This document shows, piece after piece, positions 49,586-58,556 of a stretch of 64,000 bases of DNA (position 1 is the stretch's first letter; each line of letters starts with the position of its first letter). The DNA comes from Sphaerimonospora mesophila NBRC 14179 = JCM 3151. Lineage in GTDB: Bacteria; Actinomycetota; Actinomycetes; Streptosporangiales; Streptosporangiaceae. The translations under genes were made by a program, and so were the position numbers. The notes under the pieces are model-generated. The model saw only the letters and a list, made by a program, of their open reading frames with translations, was not told the origin of the DNA and did not search any database. Where the stretch lies: NCBI GenBank assembly GCA_001552515.1, contig BCRI01000010.1:1-64000 (forward strand), in the 5' to 3' direction.

Positions 49586-51016
49586 TTGTCCTCTTCAAAT
49601 CTGACCGACAGCCAGCGGCGGGCCGTCAACGAGCTGTTCCGCCGGCTCGCCCCGGTGGCCGACGAACTCGGCGAACTGTTCGCGGCGCGCGGGCACGAGC
49701 TGGCCCTGGTCGGCGGCTCCGTGCGTGACGTCTTCCTCGGCCGCATCGGAAACGATCTCGATCTGACGACGGACGCCCGTCCCGAGCAGGTGCTGGAGAT
49801 CGTCAAAGACTGGGCCGATGCGGTGTGGACGATCGGCATCGATTTCGGCACCGTGGGCGTACGCAAGGGCGGCTGGCTGCTGGAGATCACCACATATCGC
49901 ACCGAGTCGTACGATCCGGCGTCGCGCAAGCCCGATGTGGAGTACGGCGACACGCTCGACGGCGACCTCGCCCGGCGCGACTTCGCGGTCAACGCGATGG
50001 CGGTCAGGCTGCCGAGCCACGAGTTCGTGGACCCCTACGGCGGGCTGCCCGACCTCGCCGCGAAGGTGCTGCGCACACCGGCGCGGCCCGAGCAGTCCTT
50101 CGACGACGACCCGCTGCGGATGCTGCGGGCCGCCAGGTTCGCCGCGCAGCTCGGCTTCGGCGTGGACGCGGCGGTGGTCGAGGCGATGACCGCGATGGCC
50201 GGCCGGATCGAGATCGTCTCGGCGGAGCGCATCCGCGACGAGCTGGACAAGCTGCTGCTCGGGTCCCGGCCCAGGGCCGGGCTGGCGCTGCTCGTCGAGA
50301 CCGGGCTGGCCGCCCATGTCCTGCCCGAGCTGCCGAAGCTCCGGCTGGAGATCGATGAGCACCACCGGCACAAGGACGTCTACGAGCACACGTTGATCGT
50401 GCTGGAGCAGGCCATCGACCTGGAGACCGGCGGCCCGGACCGGGTGCTGCGATGGGCCGCGCTGCTGCACGACATCGGCAAGCCGAAGACCCGGCGCAAC
50501 GAACCGGGGGGCCGGGTCTCGTTCCACCACCACGAGGTGGTGGGGGCGCAGATGGCGAAGAAGCGGCTGACCGAGCTGCGCTTCCCCAAGGACGTCGTGG
50601 CCGACGTGTCGCGGCTCGTGGAGCTGCACCTGCGCTTCCACGGGTACGGCACGGGGGAGTGGACCGACAGCGCGGTCCGGCGGTACGTCCGCGACGCGGG
50701 GCACCTGCTGGATCGGCTGCACAAGCTGACCCGGGCCGACTGCACGACACGCAACAAGCGCAAGGCGGCCGCGCTGTCGCGGACCTACGACCAGCTGGAG
50801 GAGCGCATCGCCCGGCTGGCCGAGGAGGAGGAACTCGCCAAGATCCGCCCGGAGCTGGACGGCAACGAGATCCAGGAGATCCTCGGCCTGCCCCCGGGGC
50901 CCGTCATCGGCCGGGCGTACCGCCACATGCTGGAGATCCGCATGGACGAAGGCGTGATCGGCAAGGAGGCCGCGCGCGAGGCCCTGCTCAAGTGGGCCCG
51001 CGAAAACTTGCCGTGA
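49586..51016 (+). CDS. CCA tRNA nucleotidyltransferase
   Basis: Class II CCA-adding enzyme of 476 residues from the TTG chosen here. Nucleotidyltransferase motif GGSVRDVFLGRIGNDLDLTTD carries the catalytic Asp pair; RRDFAVNAMA and the template-like region EQSFDDDPLRMLRAARFAAQ follow; an HD domain (LLHDIGKP, HHHEVVG) lies in the C-terminal half. It completes the 3' CCA of tRNAs, including the tRNA-Ile here that lacks it. A GTG at 49499 gives a longer frame with an atypical N-terminus. Its TGA stop (51014-51016) is part of the first repeat of array 2. Confidence 0.93.
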   Translation: MSSSNLTDSQRRAVNELFRRLAPVADELGELFAARGHELALVGGSVRDVFLGRIGNDLDLTTDARPEQVLEIVKDWADAVWTIGIDFGTVGVRKGGWLLEITTYRTESYDPASRKPDVEYGDTLDGDLARRDFAVNAMAVRLPSHEFVDPYGGLPDLAAKVLRTPARPEQSFDDDPLRMLRAARFAAQLGFGVDAAVVEAMTAMAGRIEIVSAERIRDELDKLLLGSRPRAGLALLVETGLAAHVLPELPKLRLEIDEHHRHKDVYEHTLIVLEQAIDLETGGPDRVLRWAALLHDIGKPKTRRNEPGGRVSFHHHEVVGAQMAKKRLTELRFPKDVVADVSRLVELHLRFHGYGTGEWTDSAVRRYVRDAGHLLDRLHKLTRADCTTRNKRKAAALSRTYDQLEERIARLAEEEELAKIRPELDGNEIQEILGLPPGPVIGRAYRHMLEIRMDEGVIGKEAAREALLKWARENLP

Positions 51017-51259
51017 TCTTGTAGTTTCTCGCATGGTACGCCGCTGACCAGGGCGGACACCTTTCGTGATCTTGCAGTTTCGCGCAGGTTGGGTGGCTGA
51101 CCTGCCCCCCTTATGCTTGGTGATCTTGCATTTGAGATGGAAGTGCGAGATCACCGAAGCGAACGCCCCACGTCGGGGCCGATGTGTGCGAGTTTCTGCA
51201 AGATCGCGAAATGGGAAATGCCTGGTCGGCGGGTGGATTTGCGAGAAATCGCAAGATCA
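51014..51259. repeat. Dyad-symmetric array of 53-bp units with TGATCTTGCAG motif (locus 2)
   Basis: Forward copies begin at 51014 (TGATCTTGTAG), 51067 and 51121; inverted copies begin at 51145 (GCGAGATCA), 51198 (GCAAGATCG) and 51251. Steps are 53, 54, 53 and 53 bp, and all pairs are symmetric about base 51136.5. The spacer after the first copy (GCTGACCAGGGCGGAC) resembles one in array 1 (GTTGACCAGGGAGGAC). The outermost forward TGA is the pcnA-type gene stop; the outermost inverted TCA is the bioA stop. Confidence 0.9.
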
Positions 51260-52513
51260 TGCCATGGAAGTGGTGGTGGCGGCGGCGACCATGGCGTGGG
51301 TGATGGCCGCGATGTCGTCGGGGGTGCAGGCGTAGGGCGGCATCGTGTAGACCAGGCGGCCGAACGGCCGGAGCCAGACGCCGTGGCGCATCACGATGTC
51401 CTGAATTTTCGCGATATCGACGGGGTCGACCATCTCGATCACCCCGATCGCGCCGAGGACCCGGACGTCCCGCACCCCGGGATGTCCGGCCGCCGGCGCC
51501 AGCCCGTCGGCCAGCCCGGCCTCGATCCGCTTGACCTCCTCCCGCCAGGGACGCTCGGCCAGCAGGTCGAGCGAGGCGCCGGCGACCGCCGTGGCGAGCG
51601 GGTTGCCCATGAAGGTCGGCCCGTGCATCAGCACCCCGATGCCGTCGGCCACCCGTGCGGTGCACAACGTCGCGGCGAGCGTCAGATATCCACCTGTCAG
51701 CGCCTTTCCCAGGCACATGATGTCGGGCCTGATCCCGGCGTGGTCGCACCCGAACAGCTCGCCGGTGCGGCCGAAGCCGGTCGCGATCTCGTCGGCGATC
51801 AGCAGGATGCCGTGCTCGTCGGCCAGCTCGCGCAGCCGGCGCAGATAGGCCGGGTGATAGAAGCGCATGCCTCCCGCGCCCTGGACGATCGGCTCCACGA
51901 TGATCGCCGCCAGCTCGTCCGCGTGCGCCCCGACCAGTGCGGCCAGCTCCGCCAGGTAGGCCTCCTCGTACCCGGCCGGCGGAACGGGTCCGAAGACATG
52001 GCTCGGCAGCACGCCGGAGAACAGATGGTGCATGCCGCTCACCGGGTCGCAGACCGACATCGCGCCGAACGTGTCGCCGTGATAGCCGCCCCTGACCGTG
52101 AACAGCCTGGTCCGGCCGGGACGGCCGGTGGCCGCCGCGTACTGCAGGGCCATCTTGATCGCGACCTCGACGGCCACCGAGCCGGAGTCGGCCAGGAAGA
52201 CGCGGTCCAGCCCGGTCAGCTCGGTGAGCGTCCGCGCGAGCCGTACGGCCGGCTCGTGGGTGAGCCCGCCGAACATGACATGGGCCATGTCGTCGAGCTG
52301 GTCGCGGATCGCCTGGTTCAGCCTCGGGTGGCCGTACCCGTGGATGGCCGCCCACCACGACGACATGCCGTCGATCAGCTCCCGGCCGTCGGCGAGTGTG
52401 AGCCGTACGCCATGGGCGCCGCTGACCGCGTGCACCGGCACCCCGGACGGCACCGCCGCGTAGGGATGCCAGACGTGCTCGCGGTCGAGCCGCAGGATGT
52501 CCTCAGCTTTCAC
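51257..52513 (-). CDS. bioA: Adenosylmethionine-8-amino-7-oxononanoate aminotransferase
   Basis: Class III PLP aminotransferase of 418 residues acting in biotin synthesis (KAPA to DAPA with SAM as donor). Family features are [10 protein letters not shown] near the start, [29 protein letters not shown]-like [43 protein letters not shown] and PLP lysine in [11 protein letters not shown]. No other bio gene is in the window. The stop codon TGA (51257-51259) is the end of the last repeat of array 2, convergent with the CCA enzyme gene. Confidence 0.94.
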   Translation of the reverse strand: MKAEDILRLDREHVWHPYAAVPSGVPVHAVSGAHGVRLTLADGRELIDGMSSWWAAIHGYGHPRLNQAIRDQLDDMAHVMFGGLTHEPAVRLARTLTELTGLDRVFLADSGSVAVEVAIKMALQYAAATGRPGRTRLFTVRGGYHGDTFGAMSVCDPVSGMHHLFSGVLPSHVFGPVPPAGYEEAYLAELAALVGAHADELAAIIVEPIVQGAGGMRFYHPAYLRRLRELADEHGILLIADEIATGFGRTGELFGCDHAGIRPDIMCLGKALTGGYLTLAATLCTARVADGIGVLMHGPTFMGNPLATAVAGASLDLLAERPWREEVKRIEAGLADGLAPAAGHPGVRDVRVLGAIGVIEMVDPVDIAKIQDIVMRHGVWLRPFGRLVYTMPPYACTPDDIAAITHAMVAAATTTSMA

Positions 52514-52535
52514 GGCACCACCCTAGAGAGTGGGA

Positions 52536-54560
52536 TCAGACCCTGGTGATGCGGACGGCGTCGGCGATGACGTAGCCCGTGGTCGAGGTCCACCGGCTCA
52601 CGCCCACCACCTTGTACGTCCCGGCCGCGAGCGTGAACGTGCCGAGAGAGCGCCACTGGCCGCCCGCCGTGCGCTGGTCCACGTTGACGACCCGGTTGCC
52701 GCCGTCGGCCGCCACGATGTACGGCGTGGCGCTGTTGTAGCCGGGATCGGCCGGATGGCGGACCTCGACCCGGTAGGTCCCCGCGTCGGGGATGGCTGCG
52801 GTGAACCAGGCCGGGTCGCTGGCGGACACCGGCGTGGCGAAGCGGTAGTCGGCGCCGTACCGCTGCCCGGAATAGGACGAGGTGCCCCAGGCCGAGCTCG
52901 CGGTGAACGACGGATCGGAGTTGTCGATCACGACGCTGAACGCGCCGGGGGAGTCCGTCACCGTCCTGCCCGCGCTCGGCGCGCTCTCCCGCCGCCACCG
53001 GTCGAGGGCGGCGACGTAGTAGGTGTGGGCGCCGGAGGCCCCGGCCGTGGTGTCCGTGAAGGTCGTCTTCCCGGTGGTCGCGAGCAGGTTGCGCGCGTCG
53101 GCGAAGAAGCACGGATCGGCCTCCTGCTGTGCGCCGGCCACCCGGTAGATCGCATACGAGGCCCCGGTGGCCTGCCACGACAGGGCGACGCCGGTCGAGG
53201 TCCTGGTGGCCGAGGTGATCGTGGGGGCGGCCGGCGCGCTTCCGGTTCCCCTGGCGGGCGGCAGCGCCGGCCTGGAGTAGTGGGCGGAGACGAGGGCGGA
53301 GATGCCGCCGATCCGGTCGGCCCTGACGTCCTTGGCGCTGAAGTACACGTCGCCGGCCACCTCGGGGTGCCGCCTGTTGTCGTAGAGGTGGTCGCTGAGC
53401 TCGGCGGGGTTCTGCCAGGCCGCGTCCTGGCCGCTCACGCCGACCCGGTAGGCGGCCTGCCCGACGACGAGGTGGACGCCGGTCCCCCGCACCACGTCGG
53501 ACCACCACGCGGTGAGCACCTCGTAGGCGGCGGGGCCGTACCCGATGTGCCAGTAGATCTGCGGCGCGATGTAGTCGACCCAGCCCTGCTTCACCCACAG
53601 CCTGCTGTCGGCGTAGATGGCGTCGTAGGACTGCAGGCCCGAGGTGCGCGAGCCGAGGGGATCGGTGCCGGAGTTGCGCCAGATGCCGAACGGGCTGATG
53701 CCGAAGGCCACCCACGGCTTGGCCGCGTGGACGCGCCCGCCGAGCTCGCGTACGAGCCTGTTCACGTTGTCGCGCCGCCAGTCGCCGATGTCGGTGAAGC
53801 CTCCGCCGTACCGGCTGAACGTGGTCGCGTCGGGGATGGTCTCGCCGCTCACCGGATAGGGGTAGAAGTAGTCGTCGAGGTGGACGCCGTCGATGTCGTA
53901 CCGGCTGACCGCGTCCATGATCGCGTCTTCGATGAAGGTGCGTACTTCCGGAATGCCGGGGTTGTAGTAGAGCTTGCCGTCGTAGGCGAAGCGCCAGTCG
54001 GGATGCACGCGTGCCGGGTGCGTGGACGTCAGCCTGGACGGGTCGGCGTGGTTGGCGATGCGGTAGGGATTGAACCACGCGTGCAGTTCGAGGTTGCGCG
54101 CGTGCGCCTCGGCGACCATGAACGCCAGGGGGTCGTAGCCGGGGTCGCGGCCCTGGGCGCCGGTGAGCCACTGCGACCAGGGTTCGTACGGCGAGGGCCA
54201 GAAGGCGTCGGCCGTCGGCCTGACCTGGATCATCACGGCGTTCATGCGCCTGCTCACGGCCAGGTCGAGCCAGGCCCGCAGCTCGGCCTGCTGCGCTGAG
54301 ACGCTCAGGCCGGTACGGCTCGGCCAGTCGATGTTGGCCACCGTGGAGATCCACATGGCGCGCAGCTGCCGTTTGGGGGTCGCGGGATCGGTGGTGCACG
54401 CCGCCACCATGGCCGGGGCGCCGAGCGAGGTGCCGAGCGAGGTGTCGAGCTCTGTGGCGGCCGAGGTGGCGGCGGGGACGACGAGACCGACGATCGTCAG
54501 GGCGAGTGCCAGGAGGATGCGCAGGGGGGTACGCGAGAGCGTTCGCGGGGCCGCGGTCAT
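52536..54560 (-). CDS. Secreted glycoside-hydrolase-like (GHL10) protein with FN3 and golvesin-type C-terminal domain
   Basis: Extracellular protein of about 674 residues. A signal peptide occupies about 1-37 (hydrophobic LLALALTIVGLVVPAATSA). A TIM-barrel GHL10/DUF187 domain follows with RAMWISTVANIDWPSR, VQVRP-like MIQVRPTADAFWPS, HAWFNPYR, GVHLDDYFYPYP and DYIAPQIYWHIGYG. An FN3 module (about 445-535) and a golvesin-type C-terminal domain (about 540-674) end the protein. The ATG at 54560 gives a clean signal peptide; a TTG five codons upstream is possible. GHL10 members probably cleave cell-wall or envelope glycans. The last domain is nearly the same as that of the divergent amidase gene. 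Confidence 0.88.
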   Translation of the reverse strand: MTAAPRTLSRTPLRILLALALTIVGLVVPAATSAATELDTSLGTSLGAPAMVAACTTDPATPKRQLRAMWISTVANIDWPSRTGLSVSAQQAELRAWLDLAVSRRMNAVMIQVRPTADAFWPSPYEPWSQWLTGAQGRDPGYDPLAFMVAEAHARNLELHAWFNPYRIANHADPSRLTSTHPARVHPDWRFAYDGKLYYNPGIPEVRTFIEDAIMDAVSRYDIDGVHLDDYFYPYPVSGETIPDATTFSRYGGGFTDIGDWRRDNVNRLVRELGGRVHAAKPWVAFGISPFGIWRNSGTDPLGSRTSGLQSYDAIYADSRLWVKQGWVDYIAPQIYWHIGYGPAAYEVLTAWWSDVVRGTGVHLVVGQAAYRVGVSGQDAAWQNPAELSDHLYDNRRHPEVAGDVYFSAKDVRADRIGGISALVSAHYSRPALPPARGTGSAPAAPTITSATRTSTGVALSWQATGASYAIYRVAGAQQEADPCFFADARNLLATTGKTTFTDTTAGASGAHTYYVAALDRWRRESAPSAGRTVTDSPGAFSVVIDNSDPSFTASSAWGTSSYSGQRYGADYRFATPVSASDPAWFTAAIPDAGTYRVEVRHPADPGYNSATPYIVAADGGNRVVNVDQRTAGGQWRSLGTFTLAAGTYKVVGVSRWTSTTGYVIADAVRITRV

Positions 54561-54686
54561 GAAAGGAAGTTTCAATCTCTTCCCGTGTTAGTGCAATAGT
54601 CTTCACGCGATCCTGGGGGCCCAAATCTGAAACGGCGCGCCTCCGCGCGAGTGCCCGCCGGACTCACCCCGACCCGACGGCCGACC

Positions 54687-54721
54687 GACGGCAGACGGCA
54701 GACGGCAGACGGCAGACGGCG
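54687..54721. repeat. Five 7-bp GACGGCA units in a divergent promoter region
   Basis: GACGGCA is repeated four times plus one GACGGCG without gaps, between the divergent GHL10 and amidase genes. Around it (54722-54790) the DNA is unusually AT-rich for this window, consistent with promoters. Confidence 0.85.
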
Positions 54722-54828
54722 ACCGAAGGAGAAAAGTTTCTTCTGACATCACTTGTAAGTCAATTATCGACATCGGATCAGAGGTGACATATGGTGCAGC
54801 CGACATCCCCCCACAGCAGGAGTTCCAG

Positions 54829-56370
54829 ATGGCCCTCCCTGTCCCCCGATTAACCTCCCTGGTCGCAGCCGCCATCACCGCCATCGTCGTCCTCGCAGGT
54901 CAACCCGCTGCCACGGCCTCCACATCGACCGAGACCCCGCTGACGACGGCGTTCGACCGGGCCGCTGCGGCGCACGACGTGCCACGCGACCTGCTGATCG
55001 CCGTCGGCTACGCCGAGACCCACCTGGACGACCACGGGGGCGAGCCGAGCGCGAGCGGCGGCTACGGCGTCATGCACCTGGTCAGCAACCCCACCACCCA
55101 CGTGCTGGAGAAGGCGGCCGAGCTGACCGGGCTGCCGGTCGAGAAGCTGCGCACCGACACCGAGGCCAACATCATGGGCGGCGCGGCCGTGCTGCGCGCC
55201 CACGCCGACCAGCTCGGCCTCGACGAGGCGGCCAGGAAGGACGCCGGCCGCTGGTACGAGGCCGTCGCCAGGTACGGCAATGCCACCACGCCCGAGGTCG
55301 CCCGCCTCTACGCCGACGGCGTCTACGAGCAACTCGGGCTCGGTCTGAGCGCCCGCGGCGTGACGGTCAGGCCGCAGGAGATCACCGCCGAGCGCGGCCG
55401 CTTCGCCGGGGTCCGCGACCTGAACGCCAGGGCGAACACGCAGGCGGACGTACAGGTGGCGCCGCTCAGCGCGGACTACCCGCCGGCGGCGTGGGTCGCC
55501 GCCAGTTCGAGCAACTACACGGCCTCGAGCCGCCCGTCGAGCTACGCCATCGACCGCGTCATCATCCACGTGACCCAGGGTTCGTACGCCGGCACGATCT
55601 CCTGGTTCCAGAACCCCAGCGCCCAGGTCTCCGCGCACTACGTGGTCAAGTCGTCCAACGGCGACATCACGCAGATGGTCCGGGAGAAGGACATCGCCTG
55701 GCACGCCGGCAACTGGACCTACAACACCCGCTCCGTCGGCATCGAGCACGAGGGCTACGTCAGCGACGCCTCCTGGTTCACCGACGCCATGTACCGCGCC
55801 TCGGCGGCCCTGACCAGGGCGATCTGCGACAAGTACGGCATCCCGAAGGATCGCGCGCACATCATCGGCCACAACGAGGTGCCCGGGGCCACGCACACCG
55901 ACCCCGGCACGCACTGGAACTGGACCACGTACATGAACTACGTGACCGGCGGCGGCACCCCGTCGTGGTCGGCCACGGTCGACAACTCGAGCGCCCAGTT
56001 CAAGGCGAGCTCCAACTGGGGCACCTCGGCGTACTCCGGGCAGCGCTACGGCGCCGACTACCGCTTCGCCACGCCCGTGTCCGCCAGCGACCCGGCCTGG
56101 TACGGCGTGAGCGTTCCCAGTGCGGGGACCTACCGCGTCGAGGTGTGGTACCCGTCCGATCCCGGCTACAACTCCTCGGCGCCCTACATCGTGGCGACGT
56201 CGAGTGGTAACAAGACCGTTTACGTCGACCAACGCTCCGGCGGCGGCACGTGGCGCAGCATCGGCACGTTCTCGCTGAACGCGGGCACGTACAACGCCGT
56301 CGGCGTCAGCCGCTGGACCGCCGGCACGGGGTACGTCATCGCCGACGCCGTCCGCGTCTCGCGGGTCTGA
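54829..56370 (+). CDS. Secreted transglycosylase-like/N-acetylmuramoyl-L-alanine amidase with golvesin-type C-terminal domain
   Basis: Predicted secreted peptidoglycan enzyme of 513 residues. Signal peptide 1-31; a lysozyme/transglycosylase-like domain about 40-170 with candidate catalytic E63 (VGYAETHLDDHGG); an amidase_2/PGRP domain about 235-375 with zinc ligands H247 (VIIHVTQG), H348 (IIGHNEV) and D358 (HTDPG) and nearby E306; and a golvesin-type domain about 381-513. It may cut both glycan and stem peptide bonds. The ATG at 54829 has CAGGAG upstream; the frame begins 45 bases earlier. Confidence 0.88.
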   Translation: MALPVPRLTSLVAAAITAIVVLAGQPAATASTSTETPLTTAFDRAAAAHDVPRDLLIAVGYAETHLDDHGGEPSASGGYGVMHLVSNPTTHVLEKAAELTGLPVEKLRTDTEANIMGGAAVLRAHADQLGLDEAARKDAGRWYEAVARYGNATTPEVARLYADGVYEQLGLGLSARGVTVRPQEITAERGRFAGVRDLNARANTQADVQVAPLSADYPPAAWVAASSSNYTASSRPSSYAIDRVIIHVTQGSYAGTISWFQNPSAQVSAHYVVKSSNGDITQMVREKDIAWHAGNWTYNTRSVGIEHEGYVSDASWFTDAMYRASAALTRAICDKYGIPKDRAHIIGHNEVPGATHTDPGTHWNWTTYMNYVTGGGTPSWSATVDNSSAQFKASSNWGTSAYSGQRYGADYRFATPVSASDPAWYGVSVPSAGTYRVEVWYPSDPGYNSSAPYIVATSSGNKTVYVDQRSGGGTWRSIGTFSLNAGTYNAVGVSRWTAGTGYVIADAVRVSRV

Positions 56371-56452
56371 CCAGACGAACGTACGGCTCGCGCCCGGCGC
56401 TCCGCCGGCGCGAGCCGTACCGGCACGTGCGGGGCAGACGCGCCCATGGACG

Positions 56453-57751
56453 TCAGTCGGCGACGACGGCGGGTGCGCGGGTGGCGGCCGAGGGAAGGAT
56501 CAGCCGGTACGCCAGGGCGCCCAGGAGATAGGCCGTGCTGATCACCGAGAGGGCCAGGAAGGACCTGCCGTCGGGCGGCAGCATCGTGGCGGCCAGCGCG
56601 GCGCCCAGGACCGTCGAGGCGTTGAACAGCATGTCGTAGATGGAGAAGGTCCGGCCGAGGAAATGGTCGTCGACCTCCCGCTGCACCACGGTGTCGGCGC
56701 AGATCTTCACGCTCTGCCCGGCGACGCCCAGCAGCAGGCCGGCGACGACGAACCCCCACTCGCGGAAGGTCGCGCACAGCAGGATCTCCAGCACGCCGGA
56801 GACGGCGAGCATGACCGGGATCCACGTCTCGATCCGGAACCGTTCGGTCGCCCATGGCGTGATGAGCACCGCGAGGAAGATGCCGACGCCCGTCGCGGCC
56901 CCGACCAGCGTGATCCCCTTGAGCGCGGCGTCCACGTCCGTCGTGAAGTAGTAGCGGTACAGCATGACCACCATGGCCAGCGACATCCCGAACAGCAGCC
57001 GGTGGGTGGCCATGCCGCTGAGAGCGGCCGCCGCCCGGCGGCGCCCGCCGAGATGCGCGGCGCCCTCCACCAGGCCGCGCAGCACGATCCGTACGGCTTC
57101 GCCGGCCGGGGGACGATCCGGGTCGTACGGCGGCCCGAGCAGGGAACGCTCCATCGTCGTGGCGATGATCGCGCTCAGCCCGAAGGACAGGCCGGAGATC
57201 GCGAGCAGTGTCGCGGTGCCTCCGTGTCCCGAGCCGAAGACCAGGCGGAGCACGAAGGCCGCGCCCATGCCCACGGCGGTGAGGACCGTACCCGACGTGG
57301 GCGTGATGGCGTTGGCCAGGACGAGCCGGTCCCGCGGCACGACATGGGGCAGCGACGCCCCGAGCGCGGAGAGGAAGAACCGGTTGACGGCGAGCACGGC
57401 GAGCGCGGCCCCGTAGAAGACAGCGTCCGGCACGTCCAGGGCCACCAGACCTGCCGTCACCAGCAGCAGCGTCCCGCGCACGAGCGGCGCGACGACGAGG
57501 ATCTGCCGCCGCGACCAGCGGTCGATCAGGACCCCGACGAAGGGGCCGAACACGCTGTACGGCAGGAGCAGCACGGCCATGGCCACCGCCACCTCGGCGG
57601 CCGTGGCCTGCTTCTCCGGAGTGAAGAACGCGTAGCCCGCCACCGCGAACTGGAAGATCCCGTCTGAGAACTGCGACACGAGACGGGTGCCGAAAAGCCG
57701 GCGGAAGTCCCGGCCCTCCAGGAGGACGCGCAGGTCGGAGACGAAGGACAC
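56453..57751 (-). CDS. Major facilitator superfamily transporter
   Basis: Integral membrane protein of about 432 residues with some twelve hydrophobic segments. The loop VGVLIDRWSRRQILV after segment 2 matches the MFS signature, and the sequence resembles drug-efflux-like MFS_1 members. GTG at 57751 is preferred by spacing to TAGG; another GTG lies at 57757. It is convergent with the amidase gene and divergent from idi. Substrate unknown. Confidence 0.85.
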   Translation of the reverse strand: MSFVSDLRVLLEGRDFRRLFGTRLVSQFSDGIFQFAVAGYAFFTPEKQATAAEVAVAMAVLLLPYSVFGPFVGVLIDRWSRRQILVVAPLVRGTLLLVTAGLVALDVPDAVFYGAALAVLAVNRFFLSALGASLPHVVPRDRLVLANAITPTSGTVLTAVGMGAAFVLRLVFGSGHGGTATLLAISGLSFGLSAIIATTMERSLLGPPYDPDRPPAGEAVRIVLRGLVEGAAHLGGRRRAAAALSGMATHRLLFGMSLAMVVMLYRYYFTTDVDAALKGITLVGAATGVGIFLAVLITPWATERFRIETWIPVMLAVSGVLEILLCATFREWGFVVAGLLLGVAGQSVKICADTVVQREVDDHFLGRTFSIYDMLFNASTVLGAALAATMLPPDGRSFLALSVISTAYLLGALAYRLILPSAATRAPAVVAD

Positions 57752-57886
57752 GCACACAGCCTACGCGGGCGATCAGGAGACGGATATCCGGATCATCCCT
57801 GACAGATCCCTGAGTCGGCAGCGTGAGAAACGGCCCGCTTACCCATCCGCCTGGGTTCTGGTGACATGGTCACGTAGTCTCGGAGC

Positions 57887-58471
57887 GTGACCACCGATGA
57901 ACATGTCGTGCTCCTCGACGATGTCGGCAACCCGATCGGCACCGCTTCCAAGTGGACGATCCACGGCGCCGAGACTCCGCTTCACCTCGCGTTCTCCAGC
58001 TACGTCTTCGACTCCGGCGGACAGGTGCTGCTGACCCGGCGGGCCGGGCACAAGCTCACCTGGCCGGACCAGTGGACCAACAGCTGCTGCGGGCATCCGC
58101 TGCCGGGTGAACCGGCCACGTCCGCGGTGCGGCGCAGGCTCGACTACGAGTTGGGGCTGCGGGCGGACTCCGTCGACCTGCTGCTGCCGCGCTTCGCGTA
58201 CCGGGCCGTGATGGACAACGGGATCGTGGAGAACGAGATGTGTCCCGTCTTCCGTGTCATCGTCTCCACGGATGCCACGCCCAACCCGGAGGAGGTCGGC
58301 GCGGTCCGCTGGCTGCCCTGGAAGCAGTACGTCGACCAGGTCATGAGTGGTGAGATGCCCATCTCTCCGTGGGCCAGGGAGCAGGTGCCGCAGCTCGTCT
58401 CGCTCGGGCCGGACCCGCTGGCCTGGCCGGTGGCCGATCCGGCCGATCTGCCGCCGGCCGCCCGACCGTGA
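57887..58471 (+). CDS. idi: Isopentenyl-diphosphate delta-isomerase, type I
   Basis: Nudix-fold enzyme of 194 residues that interconverts IPP and DMAPP for isoprenoids such as menaquinone and undecaprenyl phosphate. The catalytic cysteine lies in TNSCCGHPLPGE and the acidic catalytic/metal site in ENEMCPVFRV; HLAFSSYVFD and AVRRRLDYELG are typical of the type I family. The start is GTG. No other isoprenoid gene is adjacent, and it ends at a shared terminator with ino1. Confidence 0.95.
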   Translation: MTTDEHVVLLDDVGNPIGTASKWTIHGAETPLHLAFSSYVFDSGGQVLLTRRAGHKLTWPDQWTNSCCGHPLPGEPATSAVRRRLDYELGLRADSVDLLLPRFAYRAVMDNGIVENEMCPVFRVIVSTDATPNPEEVGAVRWLPWKQYVDQVMSGEMPISPWAREQVPQLVSLGPDPLAWPVADPADLPPAARP

Positions 58472-58520
58472 CGGCGGGCTCGCCGTACGGATCCCTTGAA
58501 CGTCCGTACAGCACAGAAAC

Positions 58521-58545
58521 GCCCCGGCTCGGGCTGAGCCGGGGC
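58521..58545. terminator. Bidirectional terminator between idi and ino1
   Basis: GCCCCGGCTC (58521-58530) pairs perfectly with GAGCCGGGGC (58536-58545) around a 5-nt loop, between convergent stop codons. Confidence 0.75.
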
Positions 58546-58556
58546 ACCGTATCGAC

